This document shows, piece after piece, positions 52,544 to 61,217 of a DNA stretch of 64,000 bases (position 1 is the first letter of the stretch; each line of letters opens with the position of its first letter). The notes under the pieces were generated by a model that saw only the letters and a list, made by a program, of their open reading frames with translations, was not told the DNA's origin and made no database searches. The stretch comes from Paenibacillus agri (GTDB taxonomy: Bacteria > Bacillota > Bacilli > Paenibacillales > Paenibacillaceae). The DNA lies in contig NZ_JABWCS010000213.1 in assembly GCF_013359945.1 (NCBI RefSeq), positions 62,001 to 126,000 of the forward strand. The letters are read 5' to 3'. The position numbers were made by a program, and so were the translations under genes.

Positions 52544-53295
52544 TGACATTAACCGCACTCAGCTTCACATTGCTCTTTGTAATGGGCACCATGATGGTCT
52601 CGATCTGGCAAAAGCTAGGCCTGGAAAAGGATATTGCTATTGGAACTGTACGATCAGCAGTACAGCTTTTGGTCGTTGGTTATGTGCTGCAGTTTATTTT
52701 TAATGCTGATCATATCCTATACATAATCCTGATTATTCTTTTTATGATTGCTGTTGCTTCATGGAATGCTGCCAAGCGAGGAAAGGGCTTGCCTGGACTA
52801 TTTTGGAGGATTGCTCTGGCAATTTCGGCTTCGGAGCTGCTGATGATGGGAATTCTTCTGGGTCTACATATTATCCAGGCTACCCCGCAATATATTATAC
52901 CGATCAGCGGAATGACGATTGGGAGTGCTATGATTGTCTCCGGACTGTTCATTAATCATATCAAGCAGGAGGTTCAGTCGAATAAGGGAGAGATCGAGAC
53001 ACTGCTATCTCTTGGCGCAACCGCTCAGCAGGCGATGCAGAAGGTTCGGGCAAGCTCCGTGAAATTCAGTATGATTCCAACGATTGATGGAATGAAGACG
53101 GTAGGCCTTGTACAGCTGCCCGGAATGATGACCGGAATGATTATTGCCGGAGCCGATCCTATCATAGCTGTCCGTTATCAGATTCTAATTGTATTTTCAT
53201 TTACTGCTTCTGCTGCGATTACGAGCATGCTGCTAAGTGTGTTGATTTATCGGCTCTTTTTTACGGCTGGTTTGCAATTGAAGCACCCGCAATGA
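52543..53295 (+). CDS. fetB: FetB-like permease (UPF0014)
   Basis: 250 aa, about seven membrane helices. The family signature is spread over DIAIGTVRSAVQLLVVGYVLQFIF, YIIPISGMTIGSAMIVSGLFINHIKQEV and IPTIDGMKTVGLVQLPGMMTGMIIAGADP. It pairs with the preceding ATPase. FetAB exports iron in E. coli; in other bacteria UPF0014 members have been linked to other substrates, so the iron assignment is partly by context. Confidence 0.85.
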   Translation: MTLTALSFTLLFVMGTMMVSIWQKLGLEKDIAIGTVRSAVQLLVVGYVLQFIFNADHILYIILIILFMIAVASWNAAKRGKGLPGLFWRIALAISASELLMMGILLGLHIIQATPQYIIPISGMTIGSAMIVSGLFINHIKQEVQSNKGEIETLLSLGATAQQAMQKVRASSVKFSMIPTIDGMKTVGLVQLPGMMTGMIIAGADPIIAVRYQILIVFSFTASAAITSMLLSVLIYRLFFTAGLQLKHPQ

Positions 53296-53344
53296 ATCTA
53301 GGTTTCTGATGACGCTAGACAGGCAAGTAGACATTGATTATAAT

Positions 53345-53359
53345 TGATACTGATTATCA
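53345..53359 (+). promoter_or_regulatory. Fur-box-like site before the AraC/SBP regulator
   Basis: TGATACT-G-ATTATCA matches the 7-1-7 Bacillus Fur box TGATAAT-N-ATTATCA with a single change. Confidence 0.75.
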
Positions 53360-53385
53360 TTATCTTTGTGAAATATCTATTACAC

Positions 53386-53415
53386 AAACACTGCCCAATT
53401 GGGTAGTGTTTTTTT
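53386..53415 (+). terminator. terminator between Fur box and regulator gene
   Basis: AAACACT.CCCA-ATT-GGG.AGTGTTT followed by T-run. It can end the fetAB transcript, but it lies downstream of the Fur-box-like site and only 25 bp before the regulator start codon. Confidence 0.8.
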
Positions 53416-53440
53416 CTAGAGAGATGGGAGGAGGCTGTCC

Positions 53441-55084
53441 ATGCTAACACCGGTCAAGGCAAATCATTTTCTTAAAGGTGTACTCTACGAAATCGTGGAG
53501 GCGCACCAAGATTCTTCAGTACCGGTCTGGGCGAAGAGCGAACCTTTGGCTCATCATATGCTTTTATATATCGCACGCGGTAAAGGACAATTGTACGTTG
53601 ATGGGCAGCAGCACCAGTTGGAACGGAACACTCTGCACATGCATCGGCCGGGAACCCGATTACAGCTTACGGCCAGCAACGCAGGGGATGAGCTGCAGTT
53701 CTACTGGATTGCTTTTGATATCTATCGATTGATGGAAAAGAACTTGAGCCGAAGAGAATATATGCGAGAGCTTGAATTCCCCCTCCAAGGCCAGATCGCA
53801 GTTGGTGGCAGCCAGTTCAAGAGACTCTTTTATCTCATGGCTGCGGAAGGTAAGACTGTGAACGACCGGAATCCGTTCATAAGTCAGCAGTATCTGCACG
53901 ATATGCTGGATGGAATATTACGTTATGCTGAGCCTCAAGCTCTCAATGATATGGATATCCGGCTGAAGCTGACGCTCGATTATTTGCAGAATCATTACAG
54001 TGAGGATATTCGGATTGATAAGCTGGCAGAGATGGCGGAGCTGCATCCGTCTTATTATTCCCAGGTATTCAAGCAGGCTATGGATAAATCCCCGGTGGTT
54101 TTCCTTACACATCTGCGGATGAATAAAGCCAAAGAAATGCTGCTTCAATCTGACAAGGCGATTAGGGATATCGCTACGGATGTCGGGTATAAGGATGAAT
54201 TCTATTTCAGTAGACGATTCAAAGAGTCCAGCGGCTATTCTCCAAGGGTTTTCACGAAGAACAAGGACAAAAAAATCATTTCGCTCTCATCGCCTTATAC
54301 AGATCATTTATTTACGCTCGGCTTAATTCCTAGTGCAGCTCAATTGCATCGTCACATTCCCTTGATTACGAAAGGTCTCACACTTCCTGAGCATGCCAGA
54401 GATCCATGGGGGATTAGCCGGGAAGTCTTTCTGTCTGAACATCCGGACCTGATCTTGTGCAAGGATAATGTACTCTCCAAAGCCCGTGAACACATTAATG
54501 ATGTCGCCCCGATTATAGCCATTCCGTGGGTAAGCCAGGATATATGCGCTCATCTAATGACCATTGCGGAGTTGGTCAACAGGAAGGCAGAGGCTGTGCG
54601 GTGGCTGCATAATCATGAACAGAAGGCTGAAAAAATCCGCAAATCGCTTCGCTCTACTGTTGGTGAGGGCACTGTAGCCATATGCGTATGTCGTGAGTCT
54701 GAGCTTCGTATGTACGGGGCAAGGAATATCGGACATGTTTTCTACCGCTCGTTGCAGCTTACTCCTCCTGAGAAAATGCAGAAAGAGATGGAGAGACATC
54801 CGATCGGCACAGTACATAGCTGGACTGCGATAACCCCTGATGAGCTGGGGGAGTATGAGTCTGATTTCTTATTTTTTGCGGTGGAGACAGAAGGGGACAA
54901 GCGCCGGGTCCTTGATTTGCAGAAAAACAACCCTGTCTGGAGACGGCATGCCGCGGTCAGAAATAGACGGGTCTATTTTATCGACTGGGAGAAGTGGATG
55001 ATCTATGCTCCTTTTGTCATTAACCAGCAGTTGGAGGAAGCCGCTTCATTACTTACCCAATCTGCAAGTCTTGCAGAAATCTAA
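53441..55084 (+). CDS. AraC regulator fused to siderophore-binding domain (Btr-like)
   Basis: 547 aa in three parts: an N-terminal cupin-like AraC sensor region (1 to about 160), an AraC double helix-turn-helix (about 167-270: LDYLQNHYSEDIRIDKLAEMAELHPSYYSQVFKQ, IRDIATDVGYKDEFYFSRRFKESSGYSPRVF) and a C-terminal periplasmic-binding-protein fold of the iron-siderophore type (about 280-540: LGLIPSAAQLHRHIP, HPDLILCKDNVLSK). This is the architecture of Btr of Bacillus subtilis, which activates feuABC on binding bacillibactin. It would bind the imported siderophore in the cytoplasm and activate the uptake genes that follow. GGGAGGAGGCTGTCC precedes the ATG. Confidence 0.9.
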   Translation: MLTPVKANHFLKGVLYEIVEAHQDSSVPVWAKSEPLAHHMLLYIARGKGQLYVDGQQHQLERNTLHMHRPGTRLQLTASNAGDELQFYWIAFDIYRLMEKNLSRREYMRELEFPLQGQIAVGGSQFKRLFYLMAAEGKTVNDRNPFISQQYLHDMLDGILRYAEPQALNDMDIRLKLTLDYLQNHYSEDIRIDKLAEMAELHPSYYSQVFKQAMDKSPVVFLTHLRMNKAKEMLLQSDKAIRDIATDVGYKDEFYFSRRFKESSGYSPRVFTKNKDKKIISLSSPYTDHLFTLGLIPSAAQLHRHIPLITKGLTLPEHARDPWGISREVFLSEHPDLILCKDNVLSKAREHINDVAPIIAIPWVSQDICAHLMTIAELVNRKAEAVRWLHNHEQKAEKIRKSLRSTVGEGTVAICVCRESELRMYGARNIGHVFYRSLQLTPPEKMQKEMERHPIGTVHSWTAITPDELGEYESDFLFFAVETEGDKRRVLDLQKNNPVWRRHAAVRNRRVYFIDWEKWMIYAPFVINQQLEEAASLLTQSASLAEI

Positions 55085-55152
55085 AAAAAGTCCATGTTCC
55101 AATCTTGGATATTGGCATGTACCTATCCGGGAAGTCAGATATAATTAGAAAA

Positions 55153-55167
55153 TGATAATGATTCTCA
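55153..55167 (+). promoter_or_regulatory. Fur-box-like site before the siderophore permease operon
   Basis: TGATAAT-G-ATTCTCA matches the 7-1-7 Fur box with one change. It lies 40 bp before the permease start. Confidence 0.78.
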
Positions 55168-55207
55168 TGATCATTAGGTGAGGGGGAGGCTTTCTAAGCG
55201 CAGTCCT

Positions 55208-56212
55208 ATGAGATTAAATCGGAGTATCTGTACGTATCTATGGTTTATCACTGCGATAGCAGGATTATTGCTGACGATTTTCCTGGCGATTTCCTTTGGC
55301 GCCAAAGGAATGACACTGGGCACCGTATGGTTGGCTGTCTTTCAATATGATCCTTCGATAACCAACCACCAAATTGTGCATGAACTGCGGCTTCCCCGGG
55401 TTCTTGGAGCAGCTATAACGGGAATGGCCTTTGCCGTAGCAGGTGCAATTATGCAGGGGGTGACGCGTAATCCGCTGGCTGATAGCGGCATCCTCGGAGT
55501 CAACGCAGGCTCTGCCTTTGCGGTATGTCTATGTTTTGCTTTTATGCCGGGACTCTCCTATTGGGGACTCATTATCTTTTCATTCATGGGCGCAGCTTTA
55601 ACGACTTCATTTATCGTGCTGCTCGGTTCCTCAACCCGGGGTGGACTGACTTCCATAAGATTAACCATTGCCGGGGCTGTCGTTGCAGCGATCCTTCATT
55701 CACTTAGCACAGGCGTCGCGATTTATTTCGAATTGAGCCAGGATTTAGCCTTTTGGTATGCGGGTGGCGTGGCAGGAGTGAATTGGGAGCATTTGCGGAT
55801 CCTGACACCGATTGTCCTGATCACGATCCTATGGGCGATTAGTATGGGGCGGCCGATTACCTTTATGTCGCTTGGAGACGAAACCGCCGCTAATCTCGGA
55901 ATACATACGAAACTAATCCGTATCCTGGGGCTGATTGCAGCAGTAATTCTTGCCGGTTCATCCGTAGCTGTAGCAGGTTCTATAAGCTTCGTAGGCTTGG
56001 TTGTGCCGCATATTGCCCGGCGTGCTCTCGGAGTGGATTATCGGCTATTGATTCCGTTCTCCGCCCTACTCGGAGGGATATTACTTGTCTGGGCTGATTT
56101 TGCCTCGCGAATGGTCAATCCGCCGCAAGAGTTCGCCATAGGTGCAATGGTAGCAATGGTTGGGGTCCCGTTCTTCCTTTACCTGGCCCGTAAAGAAAGG
56201 AGAGATCTCTAG
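55208..56212 (+). CDS. iron-siderophore ABC permease, FecCD family (FeuB-like)
   Basis: 334 aa with about ten helices and classic FecCD motifs: HELRLPRVLGAAITGMAFAVAGAIMQGVTRNPLADSGILGVNAG, and GSISFVGLVVPHIARRALG near residue 260. The start is uncertain: ATG at 55208 is 18 nt after the only ribosome-site-like run (GAGGGGGAGG), longer than usual; GTG at 55178 has none. It is first gene of the uptake operon behind the second Fur-box-like site. Confidence 0.87.
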   Translation: MRLNRSICTYLWFITAIAGLLLTIFLAISFGAKGMTLGTVWLAVFQYDPSITNHQIVHELRLPRVLGAAITGMAFAVAGAIMQGVTRNPLADSGILGVNAGSAFAVCLCFAFMPGLSYWGLIIFSFMGAALTTSFIVLLGSSTRGGLTSIRLTIAGAVVAAILHSLSTGVAIYFELSQDLAFWYAGGVAGVNWEHLRILTPIVLITILWAISMGRPITFMSLGDETAANLGIHTKLIRILGLIAAVILAGSSVAVAGSISFVGLVVPHIARRALGVDYRLLIPFSALLGGILLVWADFASRMVNPPQEFAIGAMVAMVGVPFFLYLARKERRDL

Positions 56213-56213
56213 C

Positions 56214-57242
56214 ATGGAACCCAATATGACGTCAGTGGAGGCACAAAGGAACAGACGCACGCTCATAGTGAGCAGTAGCCTGATACTGCTTGCTGTAACC
56301 GTAATTATGATTAGTCTCAACACCGGAACAGTTTCTTTAACCCCGCTGACGGTGTGGAAAACGCTACTAGGCTATGGCACCAGCGATGAAAAAATGATTT
56401 TATTTGACTACCGTATGCCGCGGATTATCATCACGATGCTAGCCGGAATCGGACTGGGGATAGCTGGTGCGGTATTTCAGGGAACGACGCGGAATACGCT
56501 TGCCGATCCAGGTATTCTCGGAATTAATACCGGGGCGGCGCTGGGGCTGATCATCTTCGTTTCCTTTTTTCGGACAATGGAAGGTCCAGCTGCCCTTCTG
56601 ATTCCGCTATTTACCTTTGTTGGGGGCACGCTGAGCGCACTAATTGTTTTTCTGTTCGCGTATGACCGCCACAGGGGGTTAATGCCGATTCGTTTAATCT
56701 TGGTTGGGATTGCCGTAGCTGCCGGGATTAGTGCGGTTACCCTTTTACTATCCTTGAAGCTGGATGATAAGACTTATGCCTTCACAGCGCGCTGGTTAGC
56801 AGGAAGTGTCTGGGGAAGGGATTGGATACATGTAGGTGCGCTTTTGCCATGGATTCTTGTACTTGTTCCGTTGATCTATAGCCGCTCTAAAGCGCTGGAT
56901 CTCTTTGTGCTGGGCGATGAGACCGCCTACAGCGTGGGTAGCCATGTTACCCGGGAACGGCTGTCTTTGCTGGGCATGGCTGTTGCACTCTCTTGCGCCA
57001 GTGTGTCGGTTGCAGGCGGGATCGGTTTTATCGGTCTGGTCGCACCCCATATCGCCAAGCGTCTGGTCGGCCCGCAGCACCGTTATTTTCTACCGGTAGC
57101 TGCGCTTATCGGTCTGGGGATTCTGGTCACAGCGGATACAATCGGCCGATCAATCTTTCGCCCCAATGCCATTCCGGCCGGTGTAGTGGTTGCTGCAATC
57201 GGTGGACCATATTTTCTATACTTATTGTTTAAGACAAAATAA
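56214..57242 (+). CDS. iron-siderophore ABC permease, FecCD family (FeuC-like)
   Basis: 342 aa with about ten helices; YRMPRIIITMLAGIGLGIAGAVFQGTTRNTLADPGILGINTG and GGIGFIGLVAPHIAKRLVG are the family motifs. ATG at 56214 follows AAAGGAGAGATCTCTAGC and comes 1 nt after the preceding stop. It is the partner of the upstream permease. No ATPase gene follows, so a shared YusV/FhuC-type ATPase elsewhere must drive them. Confidence 0.9.
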   Translation: MEPNMTSVEAQRNRRTLIVSSSLILLAVTVIMISLNTGTVSLTPLTVWKTLLGYGTSDEKMILFDYRMPRIIITMLAGIGLGIAGAVFQGTTRNTLADPGILGINTGAALGLIIFVSFFRTMEGPAALLIPLFTFVGGTLSALIVFLFAYDRHRGLMPIRLILVGIAVAAGISAVTLLLSLKLDDKTYAFTARWLAGSVWGRDWIHVGALLPWILVLVPLIYSRSKALDLFVLGDETAYSVGSHVTRERLSLLGMAVALSCASVSVAGGIGFIGLVAPHIAKRLVGPQHRYFLPVAALIGLGILVTADTIGRSIFRPNAIPAGVVVAAIGGPYFLYLLFKTK

Positions 57243-57274
57243 AAGATTGAACGTTCTGGAGGAAATGAATCATC

Positions 57275-58228
57275 ATGAAAAAAATCACTTTAGCTATAAT
57301 CTCAATGATGCTGCTCGCAATATTGGCTGCCTGCGGGAAGTCTAACGAATCGACAAGCTCCACAACAGCAAATCCTGCAGCTACTTCGGATTCAACGCAA
57401 TCGGAATCGGCTTCACCGACCCATAGTGCGGACGCCAAAATCGCCTCTATGTCCATTCATATCACCAACAATCTGTTGGCTCTGGGTATTACTCCTGCTG
57501 GTTCTGTAATCGGCGGTGATCTGAAAGATTTCCTGCCTCATGTGGCTGACCGATTGGAAGGTGTGACCAAGCTCGGGGTGGTAACAGATCCGGATATGGA
57601 AGCGGTTCTAGGGTTAAAGCCGGATGTAATCTATATTGATAAGGTCTATTCCGGCGAGGATTTGCCCAAGTTCGAGAAAATCGCTCCAACCCTGACCATT
57701 GATATGGATAGCGGAACCTGGCGCGATCATCTCACACGGATTGCTGAGCATGTCGGACGCGAAAAGGAAGCCCAGGATTTCATTCAGGATTACGATGCCA
57801 AGGCCGAGCGGGTCAGTGGCTTGATTAAGGAACAGCTGGGTGAGAATGCGAAGGTTATGGCCATCCGAATGACGGCGAAAGAGCTTCGTGTAATGGGAAC
57901 AAAACGCCCGCTCGGACCGATCATGTTCGAGGATTTGAAGCTGAAAATGGCAGATGGAGTTGAGAAAATTCCAGCCAGTGATCCATACCAGGTAATTTCC
58001 AAGGAAGTACTGCCGGACTTTGATGCTGATGCGATCTTTGTGATTATTAGTAAAGGCAATGAGGCGAAGAGCAATTTTGAAGAGCTGGAGAAAAATCCAG
58101 TCTGGAAAAATTTAAAGGCTGTTAAAAACAATCATGTCTATATGCTGGACGGTCAAAAGTGGCTAGATTATTCCTCCATCGGCCAAAGTATGGCACTAGA
58201 TGATGCTGAGCAGCTGTTTCAAAAGTAA
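57275..58228 (+). CDS. iron-siderophore-binding lipoprotein (FeuA-like)
   Basis: 317 aa. Lipobox LAAC with C20 as anchor, then a Ser/Thr-rich tether, then the type III binding fold: NNLLALGITPAGSVIGGDL, VTDPDMEAVLGLKPDVIYID, HVYMLDGQKWLDYSSIGQS. It captures ferric siderophore outside the cell and hands it to the two FecCD permeases. CTGGAGGAAATGAATCATC precedes the ATG. By synteny with the Btr-like regulator the ligand may be a catecholate such as bacillibactin; this is not proven by sequence. Confidence 0.9.
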   Translation: MKKITLAIISMMLLAILAACGKSNESTSSTTANPAATSDSTQSESASPTHSADAKIASMSIHITNNLLALGITPAGSVIGGDLKDFLPHVADRLEGVTKLGVVTDPDMEAVLGLKPDVIYIDKVYSGEDLPKFEKIAPTLTIDMDSGTWRDHLTRIAEHVGREKEAQDFIQDYDAKAERVSGLIKEQLGENAKVMAIRMTAKELRVMGTKRPLGPIMFEDLKLKMADGVEKIPASDPYQVISKEVLPDFDADAIFVIISKGNEAKSNFEELEKNPVWKNLKAVKNNHVYMLDGQKWLDYSSIGQSMALDDAEQLFQK

Positions 58229-58245
58229 TTTTTGAAAAAGAAAAG

Positions 58246-58288
58246 AAGAGACTGTCCTTTCAATTCATTGAAGGGGCAGTCTCTTTTT
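58246..58288 (+). terminator. terminator of the siderophore operon
   Basis: AGAGACTG.CCTTTCAA ... TTGAAGGGGCAGTCTCT followed by TTTTT. Confidence 0.88.
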
Positions 58289-58362
58289 CATTGAGGAGAA
58301 AAGGTATAATTGAGAAAAAGACTATTTCAGAAAATCAGCGCTTGACGATATGCTGGAGCGTA

Positions 58363-58389
58363 GTCGAAAAAAATAAATCGTTTTTCGAC
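58363..58389 (+). promoter_or_regulatory. inverted repeat before the ECF sigma gene
   Basis: GTCGAAAAA (58363-58371) and TTTTTCGAC (58381-58389) form a perfect 9-bp dyad with a 9-nt loop, 35 bp before the start codon. Confidence 0.5.
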
Positions 58390-58424
58390 AGAACTGCGTC
58401 TTACTTTTAGAACGAGGGGGAGTG

Positions 58425-58934
58425 ATGGTGGAAAATACAATAGATGAGATCAGAAAAACAGATTTTGCACTGTCAGAAGAAGAGGCCTTTTTTGAACGCT
58501 TATACGTTGAACGTCGTAAACTGTACGCGATTGCTTACAGCTACCTTGGAAGTGAAGCGGATGCGCTCGAAGTTGTACAGGAAGCCTCTTGCCGGGCTTG
58601 GATGAAGCGTAAGAAGCTGAAGGACGAGCAGGCCTTTACACCTTGGGTGATTCGGATCACGATCAATTGCTGTATGGACGAGCTTCGGCGCAAGAAACGC
58701 GTATTCCCGGCGGAGAAGCTGGTAGAGAAGGCAGCGCAAGAGATGCAGAGCAACGAACGAATTGATCTGGAGCGGGCGATGAATCGCATGAAGCCCAAAT
58801 ATCGGCATGCCGTGATCCTGAAATACTACCAGGACATGACTACTGTAGAAATTGCCAAGGTGCTTAAAAAACCGGAAGGTACCATCAAGACCTGGGTACG
58901 CGAAGGGCTCAAACAGCTTCGGAGATATCTTTAG
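58425..58934 (+). CDS. ECF RNA polymerase sigma factor (SigV/SigM-like)
   Basis: About 169 aa. Region 2 (YAIAYSYLGSEADALEVVQEASCRAWMKRKKL, FTPWVIRITINCCMDELRRKKR) and region 4 (RMKPKYRHAVILKYYQDMTTVEIAKVLKKPEGTIKTWVREGLKQLRRYL) are complete. GTG 58422, ATG 58425 and GTG 58428 are all possible behind GAGGGGG; I give the ATG. The membrane-protein gene that follows within 20 bp is its likely anti-sigma factor. An inverted repeat (GTCGAAAAA/TTTTTCGAC) lies just upstream. Confidence 0.9.
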   Translation: MVENTIDEIRKTDFALSEEEAFFERLYVERRKLYAIAYSYLGSEADALEVVQEASCRAWMKRKKLKDEQAFTPWVIRITINCCMDELRRKKRVFPAEKLVEKAAQEMQSNERIDLERAMNRMKPKYRHAVILKYYQDMTTVEIAKVLKKPEGTIKTWVREGLKQLRRYL

Positions 58935-58954
58935 AGTGCAGGAGGTGAATGATA

Positions 58955-60427
58955 GTGATCGACAAAGAGAAAGACATTCTGCTCCGGAATGCTTATGAGG
59001 TAAACCAGCATGCCGAAGCGTCCCAGGAAAAGCATCTATATAATGCCATGCGAGGTGGAATCATGACAGGGAGAAAACGAGAGCGAAGACGCAAGTATTC
59101 ATTGGGTATCGGGATGGCGGCTGCGGCCGTAGCGGTTATACTAATCCTTTCAATCGTGAAAGCCCCGGTGAAAGAGGTTGTTCAGGCTACGGTACGGAGT
59201 GAAGTGAACAAGCCCTGGAGCGATTCTGAATTGTTCAGATCATCCAGCGTAAGAGATCAATCCTTTGAAAGCTTGCTGGATCGGAATCTTATAGCCCCTG
59301 TATACCATAGCGTAGAAAAAAATGGTTTTCGGGCAGAGGTGATGGGAGCTGTTACGGATGGTCGGAAAGTGTACGTCTTGTACAATGTACAGAATGATTC
59401 CGTTCACCCGGTAGTTCATGCCGGTTTTACTCTGGATTATGGTGCTGTTAAAGCGCCTTCCATAGGAACTTCACTGGACATAACTAAAGGTACGAGCGAA
59501 ATTAAGCCGGGCCAAACTAAAAATTTTATATATTCAGCAAATCTATTACCATCAGTGTCCTATCCAAAAGATGTGAAACTCAGTATTATTCTTACCGAGA
59601 CTTCAGAGAAGGCCCTTCTATCCAGCAGCAAGAAATATCGGACCGAGCTTGATATCCCGTTCGAGCTTGACTCGGATATGCTCAAAGAGCAATCGCATAC
59701 AGTCACTGCTAACCGCACTTTGATAGTGGATGGACAAAAAATTAATGTGCAGAAGGTACTCTATACGCCACTCGGGACCTATGTTGATATCGAATATGAT
59801 AAGAATAATGAGAAGCAAATTTTTCAATTGATAAATCCTGTACTGATGGTTGAAAAAGGTGGGAAAACCGAAAAAACGTATTACCCCTCGCTGATTACAT
59901 CTTACAACTCTGAAATTTACAAGGATAGTTCCAAGGCTACGCTGGTGTTCAAAAGCAGTGAGTATAATGATCCGGACTCCATCTCGTTGAAGGCTTTTGG
60001 GATTTCTGCTGTGGAGAAGGATCAGATGAAGATTGTCGTTGATCTTAATAAGAATCAGATTATTGAAGCCCCGGGAAGTAATCTTGAACTTGTCGAGCCT
60101 AAGCCAGAAGATTATGCAGAGCCCGGAGAGATCCTGTTGCGGCATAAGTTTGATAATGCACATTACCTAAGCACAGATAACGCCTTCTCGGAAACGTTCA
60201 CTGACGCGGAAGGTCAAGTGCATAAAAAAGTCAGTGTGAATAAAACCACTCCAGGAGGGAGTTGGGCTGGCTCTAGTGTGTCTAGGGATGGTACGGCAGA
60301 AGATCAGCTTCGTTATCGGTTCGGAGAGAACGCTAAGGATTATCCGCAACCGCTGACAATAACCATTGAGAGATATAAGAATCCGATTATGGATACACAG
60401 GCTGTAGAGTTGTACTCGAAAAAGTAA
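58955..60427 (+). CDS. anti-sigma factor-like DUF4179 membrane protein
   Basis: About 490 aa. Cytoplasmic N-terminus (about 1-48), one membrane helix (YSLGIGMAAAAVAVILILSIV), then an extracellular part beginning with the DUF4179 region and a beta-rich C-terminal region of DUF5643 type. The layout and the place after an ECF sigma gene indicate an anti-sigma factor. GTG at 58955 is 9 nt after GGAGG; the ATG two codons earlier is only 3 nt away and less likely. Its large extracellular portion is presumably the sensor. Confidence 0.82.
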   Translation: MIDKEKDILLRNAYEVNQHAEASQEKHLYNAMRGGIMTGRKRERRRKYSLGIGMAAAAVAVILILSIVKAPVKEVVQATVRSEVNKPWSDSELFRSSSVRDQSFESLLDRNLIAPVYHSVEKNGFRAEVMGAVTDGRKVYVLYNVQNDSVHPVVHAGFTLDYGAVKAPSIGTSLDITKGTSEIKPGQTKNFIYSANLLPSVSYPKDVKLSIILTETSEKALLSSSKKYRTELDIPFELDSDMLKEQSHTVTANRTLIVDGQKINVQKVLYTPLGTYVDIEYDKNNEKQIFQLINPVLMVEKGGKTEKTYYPSLITSYNSEIYKDSSKATLVFKSSEYNDPDSISLKAFGISAVEKDQMKIVVDLNKNQIIEAPGSNLELVEPKPEDYAEPGEILLRHKFDNAHYLSTDNAFSETFTDAEGQVHKKVSVNKTTPGGSWAGSSVSRDGTAEDQLRYRFGENAKDYPQPLTITIERYKNPIMDTQAVELYSKK

Positions 60428-60462
60428 GAGAGGGCCTGCCTTTGAACGGCCTCTAAAATGCT

Positions 60463-60503
60463 AAAAAGCTGCTACGGAACCAGCAGTTCCGAGCAGCTTT
60501 TTA
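60463..60503. terminator. bidirectional terminator
   Basis: AAAAAGCTGCT.CGGAAC-CAGCA-GTTCCGAGCAGCTTTTT between convergent genes. Confidence 0.88.
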
Positions 60504-60557
60504 ATTTACGCTTATGCTGATCATAGCGGAGCGTAGCTACCTATGGAAGAACTGCAA

Positions 60558-61043
60558 TCAAGCGATTTTACCCCAAGATTTGCTAGTTCTAGACTTGGTA
60601 TTATGAAATTTAATGAAGCTAGCCATTCGCCAAATGGCAATATAGGTTAGGGTGAATACATTATTCAGGAAACCAAGTGTCTTCGGATCAATGCCGGAAA
60701 TGAACAAGAAGTCAAGTAAGCGGAGCGAGAAGATAACAATAATTAAAACATAAAGAGACACGTTTCTTTTATAATACATCTTGCCATCCGATTTCCGCTC
60801 AAATTGTGTCACCAGAATTAATGGGATCGACAGAATCGCACCTATAACAATCGAGCTAATAATTCTGCCAGATGTAAGCACCAACGAAGGGTCGAACAAT
60901 TCAAACAAAGATGAAGAGATATAGAGAACCGGAATCAAAAGTTTCCGACCAGATTCGTGCAGTGGCTTCTTACTGCCCTGGATAACGCCCCTCAAAATAA
61001 GTACGATAATTAGGAATGAGATTGTTAAAGATAATGGATTCAT
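60558..61043 (-). CDS. CcdC-like membrane protein
   Basis: 161 aa, four or five predicted helices (ISFLIIVLILRGVIQGSK, LLIPVLYISSSLFELF, IISSIVIGAILSIPLIL, VSLYVLIIVIFSLRLLDFLF). The layout and RKSDGKMYYKRN between helices resemble the CcdC/DUF1453 family found in Bacillota, named for a role in cytochrome c assembly in Bacillus but without a known activity. I chose the ATG at 61043 behind GAGGTGCTACC; upstream in-frame codons fall in the promoter. It is a single gene. Confidence 0.65.
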   Translation of the reverse strand: MNPLSLTISFLIIVLILRGVIQGSKKPLHESGRKLLIPVLYISSSLFELFDPSLVLTSGRIISSIVIGAILSIPLILVTQFERKSDGKMYYKRNVSLYVLIIVIFSLRLLDFLFISGIDPKTLGFLNNVFTLTYIAIWRMASFIKFHNTKSRTSKSWGKIA

Positions 61044-61148
61044 GGTAGCACCTCGTCTGTTTTTTGTGTAACCTAAGTATCGCGGATATTTAAAATTTTT
61101 ATAAGTGTACAAAGTAATTCGTTAAGGTGACTTTTGTCATCTTCCCGC

Positions 61149-61203
61149 AAAAAAACAACGTCAGACGAGGATGTGAAATTACACCCCGATCTGACGCTGT
61201 TTT
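61149..61203 (-). terminator. terminator of the ECF transporter operon
   Basis: On the minus strand AACAGCGTCAGATCG ... CGTCTGACGTTGTT is followed by seven T, just past the ecfT stop. Confidence 0.82.
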
Positions 61204-61217
61204 AAGATTAATAACTT

